From NCBI GenBank assembly GCA_046294735.1, contig JBKBKB010000003.1, positions 186,001 to 250,000 of the forward strand: a stretch of DNA of 64,000 nucleotides. Reading direction: 5' to 3'. This document shows, piece by piece, positions 49,918 through 57,969 of the stretch. Each line of letters begins with the position of its first letter. Position 1 is the stretch's first letter. The translations under genes and the position numbers were made by a program. The notes beneath the pieces are model-generated. The model searched no databases, was not told the DNA's origin, and saw nothing but the letters and a program-made list of their open reading frames with translations. The stretch is from 34-65-8 sp046294735 (GTDB taxonomy: Bacteria > Pseudomonadota > Alphaproteobacteria > Sphingomonadales > Sphingomonadaceae).

Positions 49918-51006
49918 TCAGCGCGCCCGCATGGTGCTGCGCGCGATCCGGCCGACCAGGTGCGCCATTCCGGGATGATTGGCCCCCTCGTAGGTCGATT
50001 GCGCACCCAGTTCACGCTTCAGCCTGCGGTGTGCTTCTGGCAGATCGTGGTAGGGCATGCTTGGCATCAGGTGATGCAGCGCATGATAGCGCAGCCCGAC
50101 CGGTGCCCAGATCTCCGCAGCCAGGCCCGGCGGGGGCACATTGACCGAATCAAGAAACTGCGCGGTTACCGTCATTGTCTGGCCGTCGTTCTCCCACAAA
50201 TGTGCGACGAGCGTGCGCAGCTGGTTGAGCACTGCCGTAAGCGAGAGAATGGCCGCAGCGGTCAACAAGGGCGCCCAGCCGAATACCGCCAGGCTGCCCA
50301 GCAAGGCCCAGGCCCACACCATTCCGGCCACCTCTTGCCACAGCACTCGATGGCGAAAGTCGCCTTCTGGCGGCTTGCGGCGGAAATCTGGGTTGATCGA
50401 CAGCGAGGACGCACGCTCCCACACCAGTTTGCGGATAGGCGGGATGATCGCGCCCAGCGGAACCAGCATCGCAAACCGGATGATCAGCCCAAGCGGGGCC
50501 AGAAGTGCAACCAGCACGAACACCGGCAGGCTCCACGGCTTCATCAGCGCCAGGGGCAGGTACTCCGGATCCTCGATCGTCCCGTACTGGGTGCGCTTGT
50601 GGTGCAGGGTATGGACCCCTTCGTACATGAACGAAGGCACCAGCAGCGGCACGCCCACCAGCAGGTTCCACCCCGTCCGGAAGCCCGGCAGGGCATCGCG
50701 GTGGATGTGGGTCAGCTCATGAATAAACATCAGCGCGCGGTAGAAGGCCAGTGCACCCACCAGCCCGAACGCCAGCTTGGCTGCCACGCTCGCGGCCAGG
50801 ATTGCCCCGGCCACCGACGCATAGCCCAGGGCCGCCGACAGCAGCATGTCCGGCCAGTAAACCGCCCCCCGTGCGGCGCCAAGATCCTTGGTCAGGTCGC
50901 GGGCAGCGCGTAGCATGTCTTTGTCATCGGGCAGTTGGGCATGCCAGCTGCCGACGGGGCGCTCGTGCGCATGAGGCGCGGGGGACAGGGTCTGCTCAAT
51001 GGTCAT
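49918..51006 (-). CDS. Membrane fatty acid desaturase
   Basis: I choose ATG at 51006 (MTIEQTLSPAPHAHERPVG), since the longer frame upstream is a shadow of the next gene. The 362-residue protein has the desaturase histidine boxes HELTHIH, HTLHHKRTQ and HALHHLMPSMPYHDL with membrane helices between (GAILAASVAAKLAFGLVGAL, LVALLAPLGLIIRFAM). It should use diiron and oxygen to introduce a double bond into acyl lipids. It is convergent with the GNAT gene (14 bases) and divergent from the gene at 51159. Confidence 0.9.
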   Translation of the reverse strand: MTIEQTLSPAPHAHERPVGSWHAQLPDDKDMLRAARDLTKDLGAARGAVYWPDMLLSAALGYASVAGAILAASVAAKLAFGLVGALAFYRALMFIHELTHIHRDALPGFRTGWNLLVGVPLLVPSFMYEGVHTLHHKRTQYGTIEDPEYLPLALMKPWSLPVFVLVALLAPLGLIIRFAMLVPLGAIIPPIRKLVWERASSLSINPDFRRKPPEGDFRHRVLWQEVAGMVWAWALLGSLAVFGWAPLLTAAAILSLTAVLNQLRTLVAHLWENDGQTMTVTAQFLDSVNVPPPGLAAEIWAPVGLRYHALHHLMPSMPYHDLPEAHRRLKRELGAQSTYEGANHPGMAHLVGRIARSTMRAR

Positions 51007-51158
51007 AGCGTTACGGCTCTGGTGCGGGCCCATACCGCACAATGCGGGAAAAGAACAACGCAGCCTCTCTACCACAGTAATCGCCCCCTTGCTTGACTTG
51101 GGGCAAATCCCCGCCACAGGATTTTGCTGGCAGGCGCAGGCTGGATAAGGGGCCCGAG

Positions 51159-52316
51159 GTGGCAGGTGAAGAAATAGTGATCCGTCCGATTGCGGGCAAG
51201 GCCGGACGCAGCGCCTTCGTCGATTGTGGACGCCGCTTCGCAGCTGCCGTGCCCAACAGTGTGCCGCAACTCCGTTCCGAACAGCTCGAACTGGTCGATC
51301 CGGACAAGAACCCGTTCTTCGGCCATGCCCGTGTGCAGCTGTTCCTGGCGGAGCGCGGGGGCCGGGCGGTGGGCCGGATTTCTGCCCAGATCGACGAACT
51401 CGCCCTCGCCGTTTCGCCGCAGCAGGGCTTCGGCCCGGGCACCGGCATGTTCGGCTATTTCGATGCCGAGGACGAAATCGTCGCGCGTGCCCTGCTGGAT
51501 GCGGCGGAGGCATGGCTGCGCGAACAGGGCATGACGCGCGTGCTCGGGCCGATCTCGCTGTCAATCTGGGAAGAGCCTGGCTTGCTGGTGCGGGGGCAGG
51601 ATCACCCGCCGATGATCATGATGGGGCATCACCCGGCACACTATCGCGGCTGGATCGAGGCGGCGGGTTATGGCGTGGTCAAGACCCTGCTGACCTACGA
51701 TCTCGACGCATCGAAGGAGTTTCCGCCGCTGGTTCAGCGGATTGTCGCGTCCGGAGAGCGCAATTCGCGGATACGCGTGCGACAGGTCGACAAGGCCCGG
51801 TGGAACGAGGAAGTCGCAGTGGTTCTGGGCATCCTCAACGACGCCTGGTCGAGCAACTGGGGTTTCGTGCCCTTCACGCCGGACGAGATCACCTATGCCG
51901 GCAAGAAACTGCGCCCGCTGATCCATGAACCGCTCAACATGATTGCCGAACTTGACGGCAGACCGGTCGCCTTCATGCTGACCTTTCCGGACGTAAACGG
52001 TGTCCTGTCACGGATCGGAGGCAAGCTGTTCCCGCTGGGGTGGTTCCACCTGCTGCGCTGGGCCCGCAACCCGGCCGGATCGGGAATGCGCGTGCCATTG
52101 ATGGGCGTGCTGCGCGAATTCCACAGTTCGCGCCTGGCCAGCCAACTGGCCTTCATGATGATCAGCCAGATTCGACAGAACGCTCATGCTCTTTACGGAA
52201 CGACCCGGGGCGAGGTTGGATGGATTCTTGATGACAATCAGGGGATGGTGGCGATTGCCGATGCGATCAACAGTAAGGTCAATCGTGAATATCTGATCTT
52301 CGCCAAGCCGCTATAG
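51159..52316 (+). CDS. GNAT-fold family protein of unknown function
   Basis: GTG at 51159 with AAGGGG upstream gives 385 residues; a second GTG at 51177 is possible. The protein contains PNSVPQLRSEQLELVDPDKN, GGRAVGRISAQIDE, FGYFDAEDEIVARALLDAAE, and VLGPISLSIWEEPGLLV with MGHHPAHYRGWIEAAGYG. These fit a large uncharacterised acyl-CoA N-acyltransferase-like family. Substrate and role are unknown. A strong hairpin follows the gene. Confidence 0.7.
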   Translation: MAGEEIVIRPIAGKAGRSAFVDCGRRFAAAVPNSVPQLRSEQLELVDPDKNPFFGHARVQLFLAERGGRAVGRISAQIDELALAVSPQQGFGPGTGMFGYFDAEDEIVARALLDAAEAWLREQGMTRVLGPISLSIWEEPGLLVRGQDHPPMIMMGHHPAHYRGWIEAAGYGVVKTLLTYDLDASKEFPPLVQRIVASGERNSRIRVRQVDKARWNEEVAVVLGILNDAWSSNWGFVPFTPDEITYAGKKLRPLIHEPLNMIAELDGRPVAFMLTFPDVNGVLSRIGGKLFPLGWFHLLRWARNPAGSGMRVPLMGVLREFHSSRLASQLAFMMISQIRQNAHALYGTTRGEVGWILDDNQGMVAIADAINSKVNREYLIFAKPL

Positions 52317-52330
52317 TTCTCAGGCCGGAC

Positions 52331-52365
52331 AGAAAAAAGGCCTCCGCCGGGGGGGCGGAGGCCTT
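52331..52365 (-). terminator. Strong intrinsic terminator oriented on the minus strand
   Basis: AAGGCCTCCGCC (52337-52348) and GGCGGAGGCCTT (52354-52365) form a perfect 12-bp stem with a G5 loop. Six further bases of A (part of a run at 52333-52338) precede it on the plus strand, so on the minus strand the hairpin is followed by TTTTTT. In the plus direction no U-tract follows. No minus-strand gene is annotated immediately to its right. Confidence 0.7.
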
Positions 52366-52517
52366 CGGGATCATGTCACCAGCCGTTTGGACGGGAGGGG
52401 GGGTCTCGGCGGTGACATCCCATAAATGTGCTTTTGCGGTCGAGGTTCCCGTTTGCATCCAAAAATTTTTCCCCGCCTGCTTGCAAAGCGTAGACCATGG
52501 TGGTTCGGGGCGGTGCG

Positions 52518-52542
52518 GGAACCGGACCGGAACCCCAACGTT
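52518..52542 (+). promoter_or_regulatory. EcfG-type promoter of phyR
   Basis: GGAAC (52518-52522), 16 bases, then CGTT (52539-52542): an exact match to the EcfG consensus of the alphaproteobacterial general stress response. It lies 50 bases upstream of the phyR ATG. Confidence 0.85.
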
Positions 52543-52592
52543 AAAACCGCAATGGGCGCTGCTGTGCACGGTTCAATCTAGGGAAGGGATTT

Positions 52593-53387
52593 ATGATGTC
52601 GCTTGGTGATCAGGTCGCCGCCAATCTGCCGTTGCTGCGCCGTTATGCGCGTGCGTTGACCGGCGCACAGACCACCGGCGATGCCTTCGTGCGCCAAACG
52701 CTGGAGGCGGCCCTTGCCGATCCCGCGCTCAAAGCCTCGCTGGCCGATGGTCGGGTTGCCCTCTACCGCGCATTCAACAAGGTCTGGTCTGGCACTCAGT
52801 TGGAGGCGGTCGGGTCGGATCGTGCCGCCGATGGCCACGAAGTTGCGGCGCAGGACCGCCTTCGCGCCGTGACTCCAGTGGCGCGTCAGGCGCTATTGCT
52901 GACCACGCTGGAAGGCTTCTCGGCCGCAGAGGCGGCCGATGTGCTCGATTGCAGCGAAGGCGAGGTTGCGGAACTGGTTCGCGAGGCGATTGCCGAAATC
53001 GACCGCGAGTCCGCCACCAGCGTGCTGATCATCGAGGATGAACCGCTGATCGCCATGCAGCTGGAAGACCTTGTCACCGCGCTTGGTCATGAGGTCTGCG
53101 GCACCGCTGCGACCCGGACCCAGGCCCAGGACGTGTTCGCGCGCACCACCCCCGGCCTGGTCCTGGCTGATATCCAGCTCGCCGATGGTTCAAGCGGCCT
53201 TGATGCGGTCGATGACATTCTCGCTGTTTCCAGCGTTCCCGTGATTTTCATCACGGCCTATCCGGAGCGACTGCTGACCGGCGATCGACCCGAACCGACT
53301 TATCTGGTTACCAAGCCGTTCCGCGAAACCACGGTTCGGGCGGCGATCAGCCAGGCTCTGTTTTTCAATTCGACCCGTCCAATCTGA
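52593..53387 (+). CDS. phyR: General stress response regulator PhyR
   Basis: The 264-residue protein has an N-terminal sigma-factor-like domain (sigma2-like LPLLRRYARALTG, sigma4-like EGFSAAEAADVLDCSEGEV) without strong DNA-binding features. It has a C-terminal receiver with acidic triad Glu148-Asp149-Glu150, phosphoacceptor Asp193 in LADIQLADG and Lys241. In the known mechanism, phosphorylated PhyR mimics sigma and takes NepR away from EcfG. GGGAAGGG precedes the ATG. The histidine kinase, nepR and ecfG follow within 3 kb. Confidence 0.97.
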   Translation: MMSLGDQVAANLPLLRRYARALTGAQTTGDAFVRQTLEAALADPALKASLADGRVALYRAFNKVWSGTQLEAVGSDRAADGHEVAAQDRLRAVTPVARQALLLTTLEGFSAAEAADVLDCSEGEVAELVREAIAEIDRESATSVLIIEDEPLIAMQLEDLVTALGHEVCGTAATRTQAQDVFARTTPGLVLADIQLADGSSGLDAVDDILAVSSVPVIFITAYPERLLTGDRPEPTYLVTKPFRETTVRAAISQALFFNSTRPI

Positions 53388-53389
53388 CC

Positions 53390-53434
53390 GCCCGCCGCTC
53401 CGCTCATCCCAAATCAGGGATGGCGGCTGCGGGC
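53390..53434. terminator. Hairpin between phyR and the convergent kinase gene
   Basis: GCCCGCCGC-type 5' arm pairs with GCGGCTGCGGGC, and an inner CATCCC pairs with GGGATG around AAATCA. It overlaps the last codons of the kinase gene and sits right after the phyR stop, so it can serve both convergent genes. U-tracts are weak. Confidence 0.45.
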
Positions 53435-55120
53435 GCGCAGGGCAAAATCACTCGGCAAGCGGACTGGCACCAGCAGCTCGCATCGCACTCCTTCCGGCAG
53501 GAACTCTATCTCGACCGGCTGACCCAGTTCATGGGCGACGATCCGCTCGATCAGGTGCAGCCCGAAGCCGCGTGGGCGGGTGCCACTGACCTGTGGCCCG
53601 CCGCGCTCCTGCCACACCACCCGAACCAGCTTGTCCGCCACCATGTCCCATTCCAGCGTTACGATCCCGCCGACCACGCTCAATGCGCCAAAACGTGCGG
53701 CGTTGGTTCCCAGTTCATGTATGGCAAGCCCAAATGACAGCGCATCGTTCGGAGCCAGCTGCACCGGCGGGCCATTCAGCTCTACCACCCATTCGGACTG
53801 GTCGAGATAAGGGGCGAGTTCGGCCTCGACCACGTCGCGCAGGGGTGTGGTGCCCCATTTGGACATGGTCAGCAGGTCGTGCGTGGCCGACAGCGCGCGG
53901 ACGCGCCCGTCGAGAGCATCGGCAAAGTCATCGATCCGCTCTGCCCGGTGCCGCGTGAGGGCAATGATCGACAGCACATTGGCAAGCGTGTTCTTGACCC
54001 GGTGGTTGAGCTCTCGTGTGAGCGAGTCACGGATCGAATCCTGTTCCCGCAACCATTCCAGCGCTGCGCGGTCCTCATTCGCCTGCCTGGTCAGCAGACG
54101 GATCAAGGCCAGTAGCAACCCGGCGACCAGCAGTCCAAATGCCAAGGTCAGCACCGACAGTCTGGAAAGGCCAGATCCGCGCTCACCTTCCAGTTCGAGA
54201 ATCATCGGGCGGTTGGCGAAATTGACCGACTGCAGCACCGACAAGCCGTCTGCCTGACTTTTTCCGAGTTCGGCCAGCAGGGAATCGTCGCTTGGCGCGC
54301 CGTCATAGAGCCGCAACGCATGGTTGTACTCAGGTGTCAGCTGGACCGAGGAGGAAAGGAAGTCCGCTGCGTTGAACGGGCTGTAGATGAAACCGCGCAA
54401 TTGCCGACTTGAGCCCAGTCCTTCGAACACGGGCATATAGAGGAGAAAGCCCGGCGCATCACTCCGGCCTTCCTGAACCAGCACGACGCGGCCGCTGGCA
54501 GTGGGCCGGACGCTGCGCTCGGCCTCGTCCATCGCGGCGCGGCGGACGCTCTCGGAATACATGTCGTATCCGATTGCCCGCTGGTTACGCTCCGTATTGG
54601 GGTGGAGATAAGTGACCGGAACAACCCGGGCGGCACCGACCAGCGGGCGCGGCGTGACCCGCAGGGGCGCGCCGAACTGCGCGCTCTTTTCCGCCTCGAA
54701 CGCGGGGACCTGAAGCGGCGCAAGCGCGCGGGCCCAACCGACCCCTTCGGCCCCCAGATAATTGCTGTTGATCCGCAATTCGTCGACGAACGCGGCAAAA
54801 TCCTCGCGCGACAGTTCGCCCTTGGTCGCGAACAAGGCGGCTCCCGCCCGCAAATAGGCCGCCGCCCCGTCGCTCCGCCGTTCGAAGGCCGAGGCAACGG
54901 ATTGCGCTTCCTCGCGCAGTTTTGCCAGCTCGCGATCGCGCTCACCTGCTTCGATCGAGAAGATACTAACGGCCGTGACCGCCCCGATCAGCAGGAAAAT
55001 CACAATCGGCATGGCGCGAGGGTAATCGAGCATCCATCGGCGTGCCCTTGCCCCGCCGGGCAGCTTGGATTTGAGCAGTTCAGCCAACCGTCGTCCCGCC
55101 TTTCCAGTATTGTCTGGCAA
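53414..55120 (-). CDS. CHASE-domain HWE/HisKA_2 sensor histidine kinase of the GSR locus
   Basis: The longest start is TTG at 55120 (568 residues); the next in-frame ATG is at 55033, just before the first membrane helix (PIVIFLLIGAVTAVSIFSI). A periplasmic CHASE domain spans about residues 60-310 (INSNYLGAEGVGWARAL, AIGYDMYSESVRRAAMDEA), then a second membrane helix (about 320-342). A HisKA_2 phosphoacceptor with His373 in RELNHRVKNTLANVL and a HATPase with IHELGTNAARFGAL and GFGLHLIERIVAHEL follow. This is the PhyK-type kinase layout, located between phyR and nepR-ecfG, so it is the likely PhyR kinase. The CHASE ligand is unknown. Confidence 0.92.
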   Translation of the reverse strand: MPDNTGKAGRRLAELLKSKLPGGARARRWMLDYPRAMPIVIFLLIGAVTAVSIFSIEAGERDRELAKLREEAQSVASAFERRSDGAAAYLRAGAALFATKGELSREDFAAFVDELRINSNYLGAEGVGWARALAPLQVPAFEAEKSAQFGAPLRVTPRPLVGAARVVPVTYLHPNTERNQRAIGYDMYSESVRRAAMDEAERSVRPTASGRVVLVQEGRSDAPGFLLYMPVFEGLGSSRQLRGFIYSPFNAADFLSSSVQLTPEYNHALRLYDGAPSDDSLLAELGKSQADGLSVLQSVNFANRPMILELEGERGSGLSRLSVLTLAFGLLVAGLLLALIRLLTRQANEDRAALEWLREQDSIRDSLTRELNHRVKNTLANVLSIIALTRHRAERIDDFADALDGRVRALSATHDLLTMSKWGTTPLRDVVEAELAPYLDQSEWVVELNGPPVQLAPNDALSFGLAIHELGTNAARFGALSVVGGIVTLEWDMVADKLVRVVWQERGGPQVSGTRPRGFGLHLIERIVAHELGQPVEIEFLPEGVRCELLVPVRLPSDFALRARSRHP

Positions 55121-55125
55121 GATGG

Positions 55126-55150
55126 GGAACCTTGCTCGGTCGACATCGTT
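55126..55150 (+). promoter_or_regulatory. EcfG-type promoter of nepR-ecfG
   Basis: GGAAC (55126-55130), 16 bases, CGTT (55147-55150): an exact consensus match 77 bases upstream of nepR. Its -35 lies only 6 bases from the TTG start of the divergent kinase gene, so the same DNA may form the kinase leader. Confidence 0.85.
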
Positions 55151-55226
55151 CCCTCGTCAACATATGTATCGCACTTGTCCCCCCCGGCCCTGTGTCGGAT
55201 CGGCAACAGACAATCTGGTAAGTAAA

Positions 55227-55421
55227 ATGGCAACACAGGATTTCAGTGGTAGCGGTCAACCGCCAAGGCGCCCCCCTTCATCGAGGCCAGCCGGGTCGCG
55301 TCATGGTGGGCAGGCCCCCGAGTGGGCCGACGGGCTGCGCAAGCTCTATGACTCAGTGGTCGATGAACCACTCCCGGATGCTTTTCGTGACCTGCTCGAC
55401 AAACTCGATCGGGACGCCTGA
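55227..55421 (+). CDS. nepR: Anti-sigma factor NepR
   Basis: ATG at 55227 (MATQDFSGSGQPPRRPPSSR) gives a 64-residue protein; the longer open frame is not coding. The C-terminal helix region EWADGLRKLYDSVVDEPLP and DAFRDLLDKLD is the NepR signature that contacts EcfG and PhyR. The N-terminus is proline/arginine-rich and disordered, as in relatives. The stop overlaps the ecfG ATG (TGATG), coupling anti-sigma and sigma translation. Confidence 0.95.
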   Translation: MATQDFSGSGQPPRRPPSSRPAGSRHGGQAPEWADGLRKLYDSVVDEPLPDAFRDLLDKLDRDA

Positions 55422-56029
55422 TGGCCATCCATGATCTGACTGCGGCCGATCGGGCCGCGTTCAAGCGCGAACTGAGCGAAGCCATTCCCCATCTGCGCGC
55501 GTTTGCCCGGGGTCTGTGTGGTCGGCCGGATATGGCCGACGATCTGGTGCAGGAAACCCTGCTCAAGGCCTGGGCGGCGCAAAACCGGTTCGAGCCGGGC
55601 ACCTCCTTTCGGGCTTGGACCTTTGTCATCCTGCGCAACGTCTATCTCACTGAAATGCGACGCAACCGCTTTCGCGGTGAGTACGACGAAACCCAGGCTG
55701 AACGCATCCTCGTCACCTCTGAAACGCAGGAGGAACCGATCCACCTGGCTGACATGAGACGGGCCTTGATGGCATTGCCAGACGAACGGCGAGAGGCCTT
55801 GTTGCTGGTCGGTGCAGGCGGGTTCAGTTACGAGGAAGCGGCGCAGATTTGCGGCTGTCCGGTAGGGACGATCAAGAGCCGGGTCGGCCGTGCCCGTGCT
55901 GCGGTGGCAGCGATGCTGGAAAGCAGTGATATGCCGCGCGGTGACGGTGAACCGGCGGCAACGGCCCACGCTGCCATTATCCAGGAAATGGAAGATCTGG
56001 CCGCCGCTGCCGCTCTGGCCCACTCCTGA
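55421..56029 (+). CDS. ecfG: ECF sigma factor EcfG (general stress response)
   Basis: The 202-residue protein has sigma region 2 (LRAFARGLCGRPDMADDLVQ, FRAWTFVILRNVYLTEMR) and region 4 (LMALPDERREALLLVGAGGFSYEEAAQ split as usual, then CPVGTIKSRVGRAR). Its position directly after nepR and near phyR identifies it as EcfG. It carries an extra C-terminal tail (after residue 170) with Ala-rich sequence. Two GGAAC-N16-CGTT sites in the same locus fit autoregulation. Confidence 0.96.
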   Translation: MAIHDLTAADRAAFKRELSEAIPHLRAFARGLCGRPDMADDLVQETLLKAWAAQNRFEPGTSFRAWTFVILRNVYLTEMRRNRFRGEYDETQAERILVTSETQEEPIHLADMRRALMALPDERREALLLVGAGGFSYEEAAQICGCPVGTIKSRVGRARAAVAAMLESSDMPRGDGEPAATAHAAIIQEMEDLAAAAALAHS

Positions 56030-56104
56030 AGCCGACATTGGCCTGTCCTTAGCGCCGGATAATCCCGCTTGCGCCGCAACCGGCCCCGCGCCACAGATTG
56101 CGTC

Positions 56105-57274
56105 ATGTCCGAGGATGCCCCGCCCCCGCCCCTGACACGCCAGGCTCGCAGCGCCTTTGCGGCAGAAGAGTTGCGGTTGATATCCGCATTGGTTCTGATG
56201 CTGGGCGTGGGCCTGTTCCTGGCCCTGCCGTTTGTGCTGTCGATCGGGTCGGTCGTGTTCCTGCCGGTGGTTACCGCAGTGGTCTTGATGATCGTTCTGT
56301 CGCCGGTGGCTGACCGGTTGGCCCGGTGGGGATTGCCCAATGTCCTCGCATCACTGGCGGCATTGATGGTGTTCGTTGCCATCCTGATGCTGGCCCTGGC
56401 CCTGATCCTGCAACCGGCCATAACCCTGTTCGACGAGCTTCCGGCCATGGCCCAACGGGTCGGCGACCGGTGGGGCGAATTCCGCGACCAGTTCAGCTGG
56501 CTGGTGGCTGCCAATGAGCGGTTTGGAGCGCTGCTTGGCGGAGATCAGGCCCAGCGGGTGGTGCTGGCCAGCCCTTCAGTGCTGGAGCAACTGGCGCTGG
56601 CAACGCCCAGCGTTCTGGTCGAAGTGCTGCTGACCTTCCTGCTGACGTTTTTCATGATTGAATCGCGGGTCCGGCTTCGGCGGCACTTGCTGTTTGACCG
56701 CGCGTCGCATGGTACCAGCATCAAGGCAGCGCAGGTCCTGCGCGAGATACAGGACCGGGTGGCGGCCTACATCCTGACCGTGGCCCTGATCAACACCGGG
56801 GTGGGCGTGGTGGTTGCGCTCGGCGCTTGGGCGCTGGGGCTGGATGCCCCGGTGATGTGGGGCGGCCTTGCCGCGCTGCTCAACTTCATCCCCTACGTCG
56901 GCCCCCTGGCGATGACGGCATTGCTGGCGCTGTTCGGGTTGGGGACGGCGGAGACCGTTCTGCTTGGCCTTATCCCCGCAGCGGCCTATCTGGCGCTGCA
57001 TACTGTCGAATCCAACGTCGTCACACCCTCTGTCCTGGGCGCGCGGTTCACGGTCAGCCCGGTAATGATCCTGATTGCACTGAGCTATTTCTCGTGGATC
57101 TGGGGGGTGTTCGGGGCTTTGCTGTCGGTCCCGATCCTGCTGATCCTGACCGCGCTGTTCGACCATATCGGCCGCCCCAACCTGGTCGGATTCGTGTTCG
57201 GTGAACCCCTGTTTGCCGGCCACCACGATGCGGCAGGCCTGCATCCGCAGGACGAGGCTGGCGGGAACCCGTAA
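56105..57274 (+). CDS. AI-2E family transporter (TqsA/YdiK-like permease)
   Basis: ATG at 56105 (MSEDAPPPPLTRQARSAFAA) gives 389 residues with about eight membrane helices (LISALVLMLGVGLFLALPFVL, FLPVVTAVVLMIVLSPVADRL would continue it, LASLAALMVFVAILMLALAL). The family motif region GGLAALLNFIPYVGPLAMT and the late VTPSVLGARFTVSPVMILIAL are typical of AI-2E permeases. Actual substrates are unproven for most members. It follows ecfG by 75 bases and may be part of its regulon. Confidence 0.88.
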   Translation: MSEDAPPPPLTRQARSAFAAEELRLISALVLMLGVGLFLALPFVLSIGSVVFLPVVTAVVLMIVLSPVADRLARWGLPNVLASLAALMVFVAILMLALALILQPAITLFDELPAMAQRVGDRWGEFRDQFSWLVAANERFGALLGGDQAQRVVLASPSVLEQLALATPSVLVEVLLTFLLTFFMIESRVRLRRHLLFDRASHGTSIKAAQVLREIQDRVAAYILTVALINTGVGVVVALGAWALGLDAPVMWGGLAALLNFIPYVGPLAMTALLALFGLGTAETVLLGLIPAAAYLALHTVESNVVTPSVLGARFTVSPVMILIALSYFSWIWGVFGALLSVPILLILTALFDHIGRPNLVGFVFGEPLFAGHHDAAGLHPQDEAGGNP

Positions 57275-57298
57275 CGAGCGCCCGCCAGCCGGACCGGA

Positions 57299-57910
57299 TC
57301 AGGCCGGATAGGTCCAGGCCGTGCCGCGGGCCAGGTTCTCCGAGGCAAAGCCCCAGTTGAGCTTCCCGCCAATCACTGCGTCGAGATAGGCCGGGCGCTT
57401 GTTCTGGTGGTCGAGGTAGTAGGCGTGCTCCCACAGGTCGATCACCAGCAGCGGGTTGAAGCCGCCGTCAGCCAGCGTGTCGCCGTCATGGGTTTCCTCA
57501 ATGCTGAGCTTGCCGTCCTTCTCGGCCAGCCAGACCCAGCCGCTGGCGAAATGGCCCACGCCGCGGTCGGCGAGCTGCTTGGCCAGTGCGTCGTGCGAAC
57601 CGAATGCGCTGTCGATCATCGCAGCCAGCTCGTCTGAAGGGGTGCCGCCGTCAGGCGCCAGCGAATGCCAGAAAAAGCCGTGGTTCCAGCTTTGCGCGGC
57701 ATTGTTGAACAGGCCCTGGTTGCTGCCGCGCGCCGCGACAATAACCTGCTCCAGTGATTTGCCGGCAAGGTCAGTGCCCTCGATCGCGGCATTGGTCTTG
57801 TCGATATAGGCCTGGTGATGCTTGCCGTGATGGTAAGAGAACGTCTCGGCTGAGATGGCAGGTTCGAGCGCGTCAGCGGCATAGGGCAGGTCGATCAGAG
57901 TGAAAGGCAT
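57299..57910 (-). CDS. sodB: Superoxide dismutase (Fe type)
   Basis: The 203-residue protein has FSYHHGKHHQAYIDKTN (metal His), NNAAQSWNHGFFWHSL with the active-site Gln in the Fe-SOD position, and DLWEHAYYLDHQNKRPAY with the Asp and His ligands. This fits cytoplasmic iron SOD. It is the last gene before a symporter on the same strand; no EcfG promoter is visible upstream. Confidence 0.96.
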   Translation of the reverse strand: MPFTLIDLPYAADALEPAISAETFSYHHGKHHQAYIDKTNAAIEGTDLAGKSLEQVIVAARGSNQGLFNNAAQSWNHGFFWHSLAPDGGTPSDELAAMIDSAFGSHDALAKQLADRGVGHFASGWVWLAEKDGKLSIEETHDGDTLADGGFNPLLVIDLWEHAYYLDHQNKRPAYLDAVIGGKLNWGFASENLARGTAWTYPA

Positions 57911-57969
57911 GTCAGCTCCTGTTTGAGGGGTTCAGTTGGACAATACACTGCGAGCGTTTCGGTTGCAGG

